Source: Canna indica
Lineage: Eukaryota; Streptophyta; Magnoliopsida; Zingiberales; Cannaceae
Length of the DNA: 64,000 nucleotides
Assembly: GCA_034359265.1 (NCBI GenBank)
Contig: CP136890.1
Location: forward strand, 53,065,501 to 53,129,500
Direction of reading: 5' to 3'
Each line of letters starts with the position of its first letter. Positions within the stretch are counted from its first letter, which is position 1. The position numbers and the translations under genes are program-made. The notes under the pieces are model-generated. The model saw only the letters and a list, made by a program, of their open reading frames with translations. It had not been told where the DNA came from and ran no database searches. Shown in pieces: positions 34,501 to 45,332 of the stretch.

Positions 34501-36395
34501 ATTCCGAAATTAATCTAAATCCTAAAAATTAATCTAAACCCTAATAATTAATCTAACAAATTAAAAAATTAATCTAACAAATTAAACAATTAATCTAAAT
34601 AATTAATTAACATATATAAAAAAATTAAAAAAATATAAATCTGCAATTTCCGGCGCCGGAGTCCGGCCGACCGCCGTTGGCCGAAACCCTAAAAATAGGG
34701 TTTCGATCGGATTTCCCGCCGGCCGCAACGGGGAGAGACGGCCGAACGGCGATGATTACCTGAAATCGGCGGTCGAGGACGGACGGCAGCGTCGGCGTCG
34801 TCGGCGTCGGCAACGACGGCGAGAGGCGGGAGGAGGAGGCGGCGGCGGCAGCAGCGGGAGGAAGAAGGGTCGGGCGCGATCTGCAACCTATATAAACTTA
34901 TCAGCAATGGCTCACTCGCCCGTTAGAAAGCCGTTGCTAATAAGTTATCATCAGCAACGGCTCACTTGTCCATTAGAAAGCCGTTGCTAATAATTAAAAT
35001 CATCAGCAATGGCTCGCGTGTCCGTTAGAAAGTCATTGCAGATACAACATATCTGCAACGGCTTGAGCGGCCGTTGCTGATAGCCGTTGCTGAAGACTCA
35101 ATTTCTAGTAGTGATCCTTTGAGAACTCCTCAAACCAATTCACCTAGGCAAAACACAATTCTATGAAGGAAACCCTAAGTGTTTACACTAGCACACCTAG
35201 CAAGCTAATAGTAACGATTACAATATAAGAACAATGAAGAATAACAAGAATGAGCTAAAAAGTAAACCAAGAGTGTCAGCTCCTTCCAAAGCCTTCCAAG
35301 TATCCAACTCTTCAAGATGGTGAGCTCGAATCATTGCCGGAGTTGAGACGAGAAGATCGCTTGCAGAGAATGGAGCAATTGATGAAGCAAGTGAGCACAA
35401 ATTAATCTTTGAGGGCTTAAATCTCACTTTGAAGTGCACTAGTGATCATTAAGAGGGTATAAGAGAGGTTGGTGAGGGTATAAGAGAGGTTGGTGAGAGC
35501 ACAAATTAATCTTCTGCCCTTTCTCAGCCACATTCAGTTGACCGAATGGTCGACCGAATTGGCTACCGCCAATTTTCGTTGTTTTTTGGTCGATCGTCCA
35601 ATCGACCGAATGGGCCGCTGCTAGTTTCTGGCTTCGTTCGGTCAACCGACCGGTCGACCGAAGTCGCTACTGCCAATATCTAGCCACGGTCGGTCGACCG
35701 AACCTAGACTGAGGCTGTTTTTTACATTTGTTTTGTTACACACTTTTTTTATGGGTTTCATTACCACGTTTTGACTTGGATAACTTTACAAATATGCTTG
35801 GGATGAGATCCTAGGGATGTATTACATAGAATCTACTTGATGATCTATGAACTCTACTTAATCTGCATCGGAGCCTTTTTGATGATTTTTGTGTTTCTCC
35901 GAGTGAAATTCGCTCTTGTATCGTAACCTCAACCTGATCTCAAAACTCCACTCATATATTAAATACATGTTTGTTATCATCAAAATAGATATCAAATCTT
36001 AGGGCGAACCCTTGGGCCAACAACAGGGTCGCACGATAGAACAAACTGAATTAGGCTTTAGGTTATGTTCAACGGATTACATCTGCATGACTAGTAACCC
36101 AATTAATTCTCTCTTGATATCTATCTTTAGAATTAATTTTGAATTTGAAAATGAGTTATTAAAGGATACACTAAAATTGGAATTTCAAATTAAGGTAATT
36201 TAACCTTGATAATTGTTATTAAGGATATATTACAATCTACTATTAAAAGTATTTCATAATTCTTGATACGACCCTAAATCGATCAGTGGTTGTGATGACG
36301 TGATCTATGTTTCTTTATGCATCTATAATATCCACCTAGGATTTTCATACTTGGATTATCACCTTTTGTGGCAACCGGCCTCCTAGTGTGGCAGC

Positions 36396-36925
36396 TAGGG
36401 CTGGCAACGGAGCGGATACGGTGCGGATACTGGATTATTTGTATCCGCACCGCACCCCATATCCGCCCATCCGTATCCGCACCATATCCGCTACGGATGT
36501 GAATATGGATATCCATATCCGCACCGCTTCAAATACAGATATCCGCACTGCATTCGTATCCGCATCGTATTTAATAAAAAAATATTAAAATTATATATTT
36601 AATTAAAAAAATCAATAAATTACCAATTCATTAATCCAAAATAAATATATAATATACTTCAAAATTCATCTTGACATGAAATTACCATAGAGCTCTTATA
36701 TATATTAATAACTTATATGGGCAAAATAGTAATTCAGAGACGCGGATAGGCGGTGCGGATATGGTGCGGATCCACAGCCATATCCATATCCGCACCATAT
36801 CCGCGCGGATATAAGTTTTCTAAATTTGTATCCATATCCATATCCATTTTTACTTGCGGATATGGATCGGATACGGTGCGGATGCAGTTTTTAGGTAGCG
36901 GATGCGGATAAAATTGCCACCCCTA
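36396..36925. mobile_element. hAT-type MITE, 530 bp
   Basis: Ends TAGGGCTGGCAA (36396) and TTGCCACCCCTA (to 36925) form an inverted repeat with one mismatch in the first 12 bases. The 8-base duplication GTGGCAGC is exact at 36388-36395 and 36926-36933. The interior is packed with 'ggatatgg/atccgca' words on both strands and an A+T-rich core. No coding capacity. It lies in LTR-C. Confidence 0.93.
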
Positions 36926-36943
36926 GTGGCAGCCGACTTCCAC

Positions 36944-36946
<3 letters not shown>

Positions 36947-36976
<30 letters not shown>
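36947..36976. repeat. (AG)15 microsatellite
   Basis: Perfect AG run in the LTR-C leader. Confidence 0.95.
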
Positions 36977-36978
<2 letters not shown>

Positions 36979-37587
36979 CATAAGGAATTCCGATCCCCGC
37001 CGAGCTAGCTGTTGGCCGCCTCCCACTTCATCTCGTTCGTTCGAGTGCAATCCGTAGAGGGTGTTCATCTTTGGCAGCACCTTGGATCGAATATAGATTG
37101 ATATCTTGGACTTGTAGATCTGAAGACAGAACACGATCTATAAAGGTATAATTCCTAAACTTGAATTGATTTAACCAAGATGCATGGATCCGCTTGGGTT
37201 GAGGATCGGTTTTTGTTGTCCATTGCGTTGTTTTTGGTGCTTGCTCCATCCTCGTCACCCAATATCATCCCCCAACGTCCGGTCCTTGCTGACCCCACAC
37301 AGTCCCAGCTTATCCTACATGTCTTCCACGACTCGGCCAGACCGAACTCCTTGTGGTCCAAAGAGTTCCCATTCCAGCTCTTCTGTGACGATCACCTCCA
37401 GTCTAACCAAGACCCCTGCTTGATGTAGAGGGTTGGGTTCTCTGGGCTATTGAGGTACTTGGAGGTTTAGGGGGTTCATCTGGCTGGGCTGGTACGACAT
37501 GCAGAGAAGAGACTGGTGCCCATTTAGAAGGAGGCGACAGTCCGAGCTCAAAAAGTCAAGAGCCCAAAGCTCCACCACTAGCTGGAG

Positions 37588-38130
37588 TTGAAGAATAAAG
37601 ATAAGAAGATCTTTAGGCTGCAGGCGGCTCTCTCTGAGGCAAGCGAAGAAAGGGCCCACCTAGGGGATGCACTAGTGAGGTCTAAGGCCGAGGCCAACGC
37701 CACTTGGAAGGAGGCCAAGGATAGGGGCAAGAAACTAGAGGTGTCTCAGCTCATGATAAATGATGCGGCAAAATTAGATACCCAATCTAAAGTTGAGATT
37801 GCTCGGTTGGAGTCCGAGGTCATCCGGTTGGAGAACCATGTTGATGAGTACCATGGCAAGGTTGCTCTCCAATTTCTTGCAGGTTTTGAAAAGGCCATCA
37901 AGCAAGCTAAATTTCTCTACCTTGGGGCTGACCTCTCCACATCGGCCTACTCCAAGACTGTCTATGACAACGCTCTCATGGAGGAGTTTGTCGCCAAGGG
38001 GGGGCAAAGAAACTTCTAATTTGATAAGGGAGGCCGAGGCCAGTGTTGTTGAGTCGAATCCCCCTTGGGACCCCACAGCTATTGCGGAAGTCTTGAAGGA
38101 GGCCACCCCTCCTACCTGTCTACGAAAGTT
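37588..38130 (+). pseudogene. Coiled-coil ORF antisense to Tat pol (second Tat copy)
   Basis: A 143-residue open frame (37588-38019) with heptad-rich text: 'KIFRLQAALSEASEERAHLG', 'KSKVEIARLESEVIRLENHV' (approximate) and then 'FEKAIKQAKFLYLGADLS'. The same 'FE(K/R)A(I/M)(K/E)QAK' motif is in the third Tat copy at 59890. The ORF lies on the plus strand while integrase and RNase H of this Tat element are on the minus strand. Tat-lineage gypsy elements are known to carry an additional antisense ORF between integrase and the 3' LTR. The function is unknown. A frame change after 'GGQRNF' leads into a short tail 'EAEASVVESNPPWDPTAIAE'. Confidence 0.6.
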
Positions 38131-38289
38131 TTATTTGATCAAGTATATTGTTTCAATCATCTGCAATGACTGAGTTTCCACCCCTTGTGTGTTAAACAGC
38201 TGCCCCTTGCGAGCTTGTAAATATTGTTTCATTCAGATGCTTTTGTTTTTTGTTTGTATGCATGGTTCCTGTGATGTTTTGGTCGTTGT

Positions 38290-39040
38290 GAGCTAAGTAT
38301 GTGGTAGATGTCGACATTTCGTGGTCAGTAAATGCTTCTAGAGCCGAGTATGGCACTTAGGGCCGCTTCGACTTAGACAATGTCACATGGTCGATAGCCG
38401 TTCGCACTTAGGAACATTGTCTCTACTTAGCCGATGTCAACTAGTCAGTAGCTACTTTTAGCGCCGAGGATTACCTTTAGGTACTTAGGTTGAAAGCGAA
38501 CTCATGTTGGAGGCCACATTTAGGGCTAAGAACCATACTTAAGTATGTCCTGATTTCGCCTGACAGGCGTTCCCTAGTCGGTAGTTGCTCGTAGGGTTGT
38601 ACTTAGAATGGATTCAAAGTGGTTCGAAGTCAATCGCACTTATAGATGGAAGCCGTGTTTAGGTGGAGGACCGCATTTAGGGTCGAAGTGAACTCATTTA
38701 CACCTGGAGGCCATATTTAGGCCGAGGACCGCATTTAGTGTCAAGGTGTGCTCATTTAGAGTCGGATGCCGCATTTAGGGTCGAGAAGGATGCCGAGGAC
38801 ACCGAGGCTGATCTCATTTAGAGTTGGAGGACACATTTAGGACCGACGACCACATTTAGGGCCGAGAAGGATGTCGAGGATGCTGAGGCCAATCTCATTT
38901 AGGGTTGGAGGCTGCATTTAGGGTCGAGGACCACATTTAGGGTCGAGAAGGATGCCGAGAATGCCAGGTCGAGCACATTTAGAGTCGGAGGCCGCATTTC
39001 GGGCCGACGACAACATTTAGGCTTGAGAAGGAATACACGC
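38290..39040. repeat. Tandem 'catttagggtcgag' repeats in Tat noncoding region
   Basis: Irregular units of 20-70 bases contain 'catttagggtcgaggaccac' and 'gagaaggatgccgagga', densest at 38640-39030. They lie between the antisense ORF and the integrase. Confidence 0.8.
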
Positions 39041-39373
39041 GTAGAGTGAGACAAGGGCTTTTCTCCATCAGAGCATAAGCAATTATCTGGACATGAATAT
39101 AGTAAATGAAGAAAACTTCATTGAAGAAGCAATATAATTGTACATTAAGTCCCACCAAGCTGAGTGCTCGGCCTATGCTTGGTTATGCCTCTTTAAAATC
39201 TTTATTGGAAAAACTTTATGAGAAAAACCCAATAAAGAAAAAAGACTGCACCGACCACAGGTAGTTTAAGGGTGCTAGACTTAACTATAGCAGATCCTAA
39301 AAGGAATAGTGCCATCAAGCCAATCACATGTGTATGTATTGAGGAACTATATATTCAAGGTAATAAATATAAT
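39041..39373 (-). mobile_element. Tat noncoding spacer
   Basis: It shares 'ttggaaaaactttatgagaaaaaccca' and 'taagggtg' with 17335-17420, so it is the 3' flank of Tat integrase. No ORF is credible. Confidence 0.55.
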
Positions 39374-40118
39374 TGTCACGCCCCAACTCAGGGTCACGTG
39401 ACCTGCCAGGGTATACGTGCCTATACCCCGCAACTTGAATCATGTACATGCCAACTCATAACAATAAAACATAGCGGAAAGAATGAAACGGTTTTTACTT
39501 TAAATGAAAAACCAAACCAAATTTCATTAGAAGTAATTTTAATAGAATGGTAAAGTACGAAAATAATATATCAATGTTCAATTGTTCATTTACAAAAGAA
39601 ATCTGAAATAAAGACATGAATATACCCATGGGACAACAACTCCAAAACACCAAATCACTAATGCATGATAAAACTACTACAGACTTGACTACGACCCTTA
39701 ACTAGGACTGCTATGAGATCAATGTGGCTCCTCTGCCCTCCAGTCGTGCCAAGTGCTCCAGCCCCACCTCACCGGTCAGGCTCTGCTAAATAAAACAAAA
39801 TGACAATGGGTGAGTTCAAAGAACTCAATGAGCGGTTCTACCAACCCCCACGAGAAACCAAACACAGTGATATAAATCATGATAAAACACCTGTCCCAAC
39901 AGGAATAAGTCAAAAGAGTGTGACAAGCTATCTGGCCATCTGGCCACCACATGCCCGAAGGCAAACCCAAACTCTATCAATGAATATAACAGGCCTCAGC
40001 CTACCGTACCCTAAGGCAACAAAACATACTAGGATAATTGGGATTGGCCCATCCGAGCTTATCCTAATATAAAGAAACTCGGGAGCGATCGAGATTGGTC
40101 TATCCGAGCTTATCCAAA
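39374..40118 (-). mobile_element. Chromovirus LTR fragment
   Basis: It starts TGTCACGCCCC and is colinear with 3603-4330, including 'tcacgtgacc...ccagggtatacgtgcctataccc'. The far end is lost at the junction with LTR-A (about 40118). No PBS adjoins it. Confidence 0.8.
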
Positions 40119-40300
40119 TCATTGTGTTAGCATTGTTCTTCTTGTTTGTGTTAATTGCTTTATTAGTAATCGCTTCCACATTTAGTCGTTAAATTGATAA
40201 CTTGCCTAAGTAGTTTGAGAAAAGCTTAAACCTGGAATTAGGCGAAAAGATTTAGTTAACACACTAATCCCCCCCTCTAGTGTAGGCCATTTCACCAACA
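40119..40300 (+). mobile_element. LTR-A fragment (R/U5 side)
   Basis: 'gcttccacatttagtcgttaa...ccatttcaccaaca' matches 23800-23932. Only the terminal 180 bases remain. Confidence 0.75.
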
Positions 40301-41642
40301 CTGCATTCAGGACATTGTGTGACCGAAGGATTTGATTGCACGTGAACTAATCACTAAAGGGCGTTCGATCCCTGTAGATTGAATCTTACACTATCTGGGT
40401 AATCATTACACATTACTAGACGTCAATCTTGACTTGTGAGTGGAGTCTCACACGATCACATTAAAGGGGTTTAGTGGTAGCTCGTGAAAATTCGAATAGA
40501 AGGCATTCTATCAAATTTGACACTTTGTTATGCACAACTCACAGTTGGCTAAGTATGAGGCCCAATGGGTCACACACAAATAGGCTTCCATCATAACAGG
40601 CTTTACGGGATAAAGCTTGAACGTAGTACTTAACGTTTGCAAGCACAGACATGCCGTGACACAATCACTATCCTCATTCAAAATTCCTATTTTTAAGGAA
40701 TAGATAATCTCCTTGAAATAATGAGTCTTCTCATCAATATTTATATGGAGAATTATCTCCGGGATTGGTGGGCTAAATTAGAGGGGAATTTCGAATTCCC
40801 CTCCTAGAAGTACACGGCCACATGTTGAGATAATGATCTTAACTTGTGCCATGTTGAAATAAAGATCTCAACTTGAATTATGTTGAGGTAATGATCTCAA
40901 TGTGAATTGTGTTGAGATAATGATCTCAACCTGAGTTATATTAATTATGGGGCAGCAAATTAATTCCAAATTAATGATGAGTTTTCATCAAGAGTTGCCA
41001 CCACTCCTCTAGAGAAATAACTCAAGTGTCTCCCTAAGAACTAAGAAGAGGTTCTTGATTCTTCTTGGAGCCGCCACCTTTACTGAACAATAGGAGCAGC
41101 TCCTCTCGGGTTTTGTAGCGGTCAACTTCTCCCTCTTGGAGTCCCCGGCCTCCTCTTCGTCTTCCCTATTCCACCTTTAAGAAAGGCAGCGAGGATAAGA
41201 AGATGTCCTTCCCCTTTGGAGCCGACCCCTAGAACAAGGTACAATTGTTGTATCCTTTATTTCTTGTTGCCACTTCTTGCCATTCTTTCTTTCTTCTTGG
41301 GGCCGCACCTTGCCAAAAGGGATGGCCCCACTTTTGAGCCTTGTGAAGGTCGGCCATCCATAGAGGCACGACAAGTGTCATCGCTGCCCGAGAAAGAGGT
41401 TTCCTAAAGTTACGAGTAGCTTGGTGTGGACAATCATTAGAGGACGTGCGTGTGCGCGTCTCGAAGTTTGAGATCGGAGCATCTCTTTATCCTTTTCGAC
41501 TAAGGTATAAAAATGCTACTTACTCTCCTATTGAATTCCTCTATGTCGCTAAAGTAGATCTCTGTTTTTAGTGTGTCCTTAAGATTTTTGAAATATGTTT
41601 TTCTATCTTTTATCAACTGCATTTTCTCTCCGCACCCCAATA
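40301..41642 (+). mobile_element. LTR-E, truncated copy in plus orientation
   Basis: Reverse-complement match to the solo LTR 56904-59272, for example 'gggcgttcgatcc...tagattgaatcttacactatctgggtaatca'. It ends 'cgcaccccaata', corresponding to the CCAACA-like end of the other copy. The first part is lost at the LTR-A fragment. Confidence 0.75.
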
Positions 41643-41699
41643 GATCCGTAGGGAGGTGTCATTCCACAAGTGTGACAGCTCCCACCCAGAATGTTCAAC

Positions 41700-42955
41700 A
41701 ATCTTGTATGCTCCTTCCAATGTCCTTTGTGACTCTATAGGACCCTTCCTAGTTCAGGGTGAGCCTTCCTTCCCCAATCAGCTTCCTTTGGGGCTCGATC
41801 TTTGTGAGCACTAAATCACCTTCGTTGAAACTCCTCGATCAGAGATGCCTGTCATATTTCCTAGCTATTCCGAGCTTCATAGCCTCTTTTTTGATCCGGG
41901 CGAGATCCGGGAGTGTCCTAACTGGATGATTGTGTCGTCATATTATAACCCCATAGGACTTCAAGCAATTCTTTGGCCCAATGCCCTTTCACTCTGTCAA
42001 GTTTCTTCCTATGCCATGTAAGAATTACTTAGTTAGCTACTTCAGCTAGCCTGTTGGTCTGAGGATGCTCCACTAAGGAGAAGACCTATCAGATGCCTAG
42101 GTCTGGAGTATAATTCCTTGAATCTCCAATCCGTGAATTGAGTGTCGTTATCACTGACAAGCTACCATGGTATGTCATATCTGCAAATGATTTTCTTCCA
42201 CATAAAACTTTATGATCTTTTCTGTGGTGATTGAGGCCAAAGGTTCGGCCTCTACCCACATGTTGAATTAATCTATGGCCACGAGTAGGTATTTAAATTG
42301 TCATGGTGCCGAAGAGAAAGGGCCGAGGATATCAATTCCCCATAAATGGCTAGCAGGTTTTCGAGCACTGCAAGGGCTCGGAATGTTTCTGAGAGACTTT
42401 AGAAAATCTCTAGCACTTGTCACACTTCTTGACATATAGACTTCAGTCCACTCTCATTGTCGGCCAGAAGTATCTCGTACGGAGGATTTTGGCTGCTAGC
42501 GATCTTCCTCCAGTGTAGTTGCCGCAAATTCCCTTATGTACCTCGGCCTTTACTATATGTGTTTGTGGCTGGGTGATGCATTTAAGTAATGGCTGGGAGT
42601 GTGCCCTTCTGCATAGCTTGTCCCCCAGCAAGGTGTAGTAACTTGCAGTTCTTTTGAATTTCCTTTGGTCTGCATTGTGTTCGGGTATCTGTCTTTTCAT
42701 CGTGTATGGTGTTCTCTAGTCTGACGCTTATTCGACCATTTGGATTCCGGTTGTTTGGACCTCAGCTTGTTGGATGCTCAATTGAGCGAGGACTAACTAG
42801 ATGACCGACCTGTTGTTTTACGGATTCTTGGTACTTGCGAGTTTGGATAACATGTCGGCTCGGGTGTTTTCTTCCCGAGGTATATGTTGTACCACACTGT
42901 CAACAATGTTAGTTATCAACTAATATATTAGAGAGAGGTACCTTTCTAAGGAAGG
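41700..42955 (-). pseudogene. Tat/Retand-like gypsy RNase H end and integrase, with many breaks
   Basis: Read on the minus strand from 42955: 'REENTRADMLSKLAS' (RNase H end). Then 'YTLLGDKLCRRAHSQPLLKC', 'EVHKGICGNYTGGRSLAAKI' and 'RYFWPTM', the H2C2 zinc-binding domain, where the usual His after 'GICG' plus one residue is Tyr. Then the core 'GIDILGPF', 'VAEAEPLASITTEKII'-like text and 'SDNDTQF'. The C-terminal 'IARKYDRHL', stop, 'FNEGDLVLTKIEPQRK' and 'GEGRLTLN', stop, 'EGSYRV' follow. Integrase would insert element DNA. Numerous stops make it inactive. Its orientation is opposite to the coiled-coil ORF at 37588. Confidence 0.75.
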
Positions 42956-42959
42956 ATCT

Positions 42960-43168
42960 ATTGGGTTATGCGAGGACCAGGCAAGCAACAAATTTTTTCA
43001 TGTAGCAAAACAATAAACTGATCCTCTACCCAAGCGGATCCATGCATCTCGGTAAAACCAATACCAAGTTTAGGAATATACGCTTGAAGGTTGAGCTCCG
43101 TCTAATGCTCCACAAGACCGAGGCTTCAGATACCAAGTGCTACTAGAGACAAACACCCTCTACAACTA
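42960..43168 (-). mobile_element. Inverted fragment of the LTR-C end
   Basis: Its reverse complement shares 'gatgcatggatccgcttggg' and 'tattcctaaacttg' with 37155-37205. It separates Tat from B2. Confidence 0.6.
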
Positions 43169-43170
43169 AA

Positions 43171-44499
43171 TGAATACCCACACAAGAATGGGGGGTTGAA
43201 TAGTGTTGGGTGACATTTAACAATCTACTTCAATTTTTTTTAAGTCAATTCCAACTTCAAACAGAAGCAAGTGCAACTAACTGATGTTCGTTAACAAGTA
43301 TGAAACACAATTATAAGCAATCACACAAGGCAATGCAAACTCAATAAATTATAGTGGTTTGGCCAACCGCCTACTCCACTACCTTGGCTCCACACCAAAG
43401 ATTTCTAACCAAATTCTTTATAGACCTTGTGTTTCCCTTTGAATACAACCGAGGACTCGGTTCTCAATCTTTTGAGAACTCCTCAAAACTATTCACCTAG
43501 GCAAAACACAATTCTACAAAGAAAACCCTAAGTGTTTACACTAGCATACCTAGCAAGCTAATCAATGAAAACCAAGTTCAAGTAACAAGTAAAATTACAA
43601 TGAAAAGAGCTAAGGAGTAAACCACAACAAAGAGCTCTTTTCCAAGCCTTCAATGCCTCCAACTCCACAAGACGTTGAGATCGAATCGAAGCCGAAGTTG
43701 AGGGAAGATGAGCGTTTGAGAGAAGTCGTCGATCGGAGAAGCAAGCGCGAGCAAATCAAGCTTAAAAGGCACAAATCTCTCTTTGAAAGCTTTAATCAAT
43801 GGTTAAGAGTCTTTAATGAAGGTTGGTGAGGGGTATTTATAACCCCTCCCACGGAATGACTCTTCAACGACCATTTTTTCGCCCGTTGGACGCCGACTGG
43901 TCGCTTGTCGATCGATCGTCGGTCAACCGACCGATCGACCGCCAAGCGACCGCTGGCGTTCTGCCTTTCTATAGCCATGTTTGGTTGATCGGATGGTCGA
44001 CCGAATTGATCTTGATTTAAATCCTCTATTGTCCGGTCGACCGATCGATCGACCGAATTAGCCATTGCCAGATTTTGGCCTTGTTCGGTAGATCGACCGG
44101 TCGACTGAAGTAGCCACTGCCAATTTTTGGCCTTGTTCGATCAACCGACCGGTCGATCGAAGTGGCTATTGCCATTTTTTGCCTTCTTCGGTCGACCGAC
44201 CTGGGCTAAGGCTGATTTTTATATTTACTTTGTTACACGCTTTTTTATGGGTTTTGTTACCAAGTTTTGACTTGGATAACTTTACAAATAGAGTTGGGAT
44301 GAGATCCTAGGAATATATTACAAGGGATCTACTTAATCTGCATCCGAGCCTTTCTTGACGATTTTTGCGATTCTCCGAGCAAAGTTCGCATGCTTATCGC
44401 AACCTCAACCTGAACTCAAGATTAGACACACATATATTAAATACATGTTTGTTATCATCAAAATAGATATCGAAGCCAGGGGGAACCCTTGGGCCAACA
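43171..44499 (-). mobile_element. 3' LTR of B2
   Basis: 'tgaatacccacacaagaatgg' to CCAACA. The TATA box is at 43834-43841 (minus) and the U3 minisatellite at 43890-44210. The first few bases differ from the 5' LTR. Confidence 0.85.
43890..44210. repeat. U3 minisatellite with GGTCGACCGA palindromes (B2 3' LTR)
   Basis: Unit starts at 44031, 44083, 44135 and 44186, spacing 52, 52 and 51. Each unit is a GGTCGACCGA-type pair plus a spacer like 'agtagccactgccaattttt'. Partial units extend to 43890. Confidence 0.9.
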
Positions 44500-44513
44500 A
44501 TCTCCCCCTTTTT
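44500..44513 (-). other. Polypurine tract of B2
   Basis: The minus strand reads AAAAAGGGGGAGAT immediately before the 3' LTR. Confidence 0.9.
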
Positions 44514-45101
44514 GATGATGACAAACACAACATGAAATTTTATATAAAAGAAGACTCTAAGTATCATTTGTGAGTTTGAGTTAAGGCATACACAACTTAG
44601 TTCACAACTTAACATATACTCCCCCTATCAATATGCATATTATGCTTGTAACTCCCTCTATCTATATGCATCATAAAACAAATGTGACCTTATTTTTTTC
44701 TCCCCCTTTTGACATCAATCAAAAAGGGCACGAACTAAGGCACTATTAATGAGTTCCATCATTAAAATCGAGAAAACCATAAAATCGAGCATCATCTACC
44801 ACTATAGTCCTTCCTATCAATGTAAGCCTATAGAAGACAAACATCAATAAGTCGCAAAGCCCCATTACAACACAATACATAAGCGTGATGATACCATATG
44901 AAATGCAATTTTTCAAAAGACATGTATATTTTGAATATTTTTAACCACTAGGAAATGCACAAATTCCTAATTGCATTCTTAAGTTTGTAAAACTTTCTTC
45001 GCCTAAGGGTTTTGTGAATATATCCGCAAGTTGTTTGTCGGTGGATACGAATTCCACGGATATATTTCCCTTGGCTACATTATCCCTAAGAAAATGGTGC
45101 C

Positions 45102-45332
45102 TTAGATCAATGTGCTTGATCCTAGAGTGTAAAACTGGATTTTTGTTAGATTGATTGTACTAGTGTTATCACAATGTATAGGTATACATGAATAACTAAG
45201 ACCATAATCTAAAAGGGTTTGTTTCATCCAAAGAACTTGTGCACAACAACTAGCCGCAGCGATGTATTCGGCTACGGTAGTTGAAAGTGCAACCGAGTTT
45301 TGTTTCTTTGAAAACCAAGAGACAAGACTCAA
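45102..45332 (-). pseudogene. Copia RNase H of B2
   Basis: 'MSLVSWFSKKQNSVALSTTV', 'AEYIAAASCCAQVLWMKQTL' and 'IPIHCDNTSTINLTK' are the conserved end of Ty1/copia Pol. It is separated from RT by a frameshift near 45440. The closing 'HIDIRYHFIRD'-type text is not readable in frame. Confidence 0.85.

Larger units (their letters stand above)
30787..35113 (-). mobile_element. CACTA transposon, 4327 bp, complete ends
   Basis: Ends CACTACTAGAAA (30787-30798) and TTTCTAGTAGTG (35102-35113) are exact 12-base inverted repeats. ATC is duplicated at 30784-30786 and 35114-35116. Subterminal regions (30800-31145 and 34890-35100) are full of 'agcaacggc' and 'gccgttgct'. The minus strand carries a transposase-associated domain and a Transposase_24-type gene. 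No TNP2 catalytic domain is present, so it would need another element's transposase. The site is unoccupied in the LTR-B copies at 26850 and 43465. Confidence 0.95.
26555..36022 (-). mobile_element. Copia element B1 (SIRE/Maximus-like), deleted derivative
   Basis: 3' LTR 26555-27776, polypurine tract 27777-27790, pol remnant, gag-linker fusion ORF (29719-30489) and a 5' LTR from 30502 to 36022 that contains a CACTA element. Flanks ACTGG (26550-26554) and ACAGG (36023-36027) are a target duplication with one mismatch. The PBS, N-terminal gag, protease and integrase are gone. In about 210 bases aligned by eye the two LTRs differ at about 13 positions, so the insertion is not recent. Confidence 0.88.
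30502..36022 (-). mobile_element. 5' LTR of B1, interrupted and promoter-less
   Basis: LTR-B sequence is at 30502-30783 and 35114-36022, split by the CACTA element. It begins inside the LTR at a G12 run (30502-30513), so the first bases and the PBS are lost. Between 35450 and 35515 the TATA region present in the 3' LTR is missing. In its place are a duplicated 'gtataagagaggttggtgag' and a 17-base copy of 35393-35409. U3 palindromes persist at 35530-35700. It ends CCAACA. Confidence 0.85.
25639..37248 (+). mobile_element. LTR-C (copia-like) carrying three later insertions
   Basis: It starts 'tgttagtattgtgccctagg'. Its two sides, 25639-26554 and 36028 onward, join cleanly at '...agtgagcctactgg/gtcgcacgatag...' once B1 is removed. 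It also holds a hAT MITE and an (AG)n tract. The end 'gatgcatggatccgcttggg' recurs inverted at about 43050. The right boundary near 37248 is approximate and I found no convincing target duplication, so it may be truncated. Confidence 0.55.

Noticed and set aside
36850..37258. Short ORFs across the (AG)n tract and LTR-C leader
   Set aside because: Low-complexity Ser/Leu text from a microsatellite, no homology seen.
43890..44210. Regularly spaced repeats resembling a CRISPR array
   Set aside because: The spacers are also similar to each other, the unit is a plain tandem repeat in an LTR, and the context is plant nuclear DNA.
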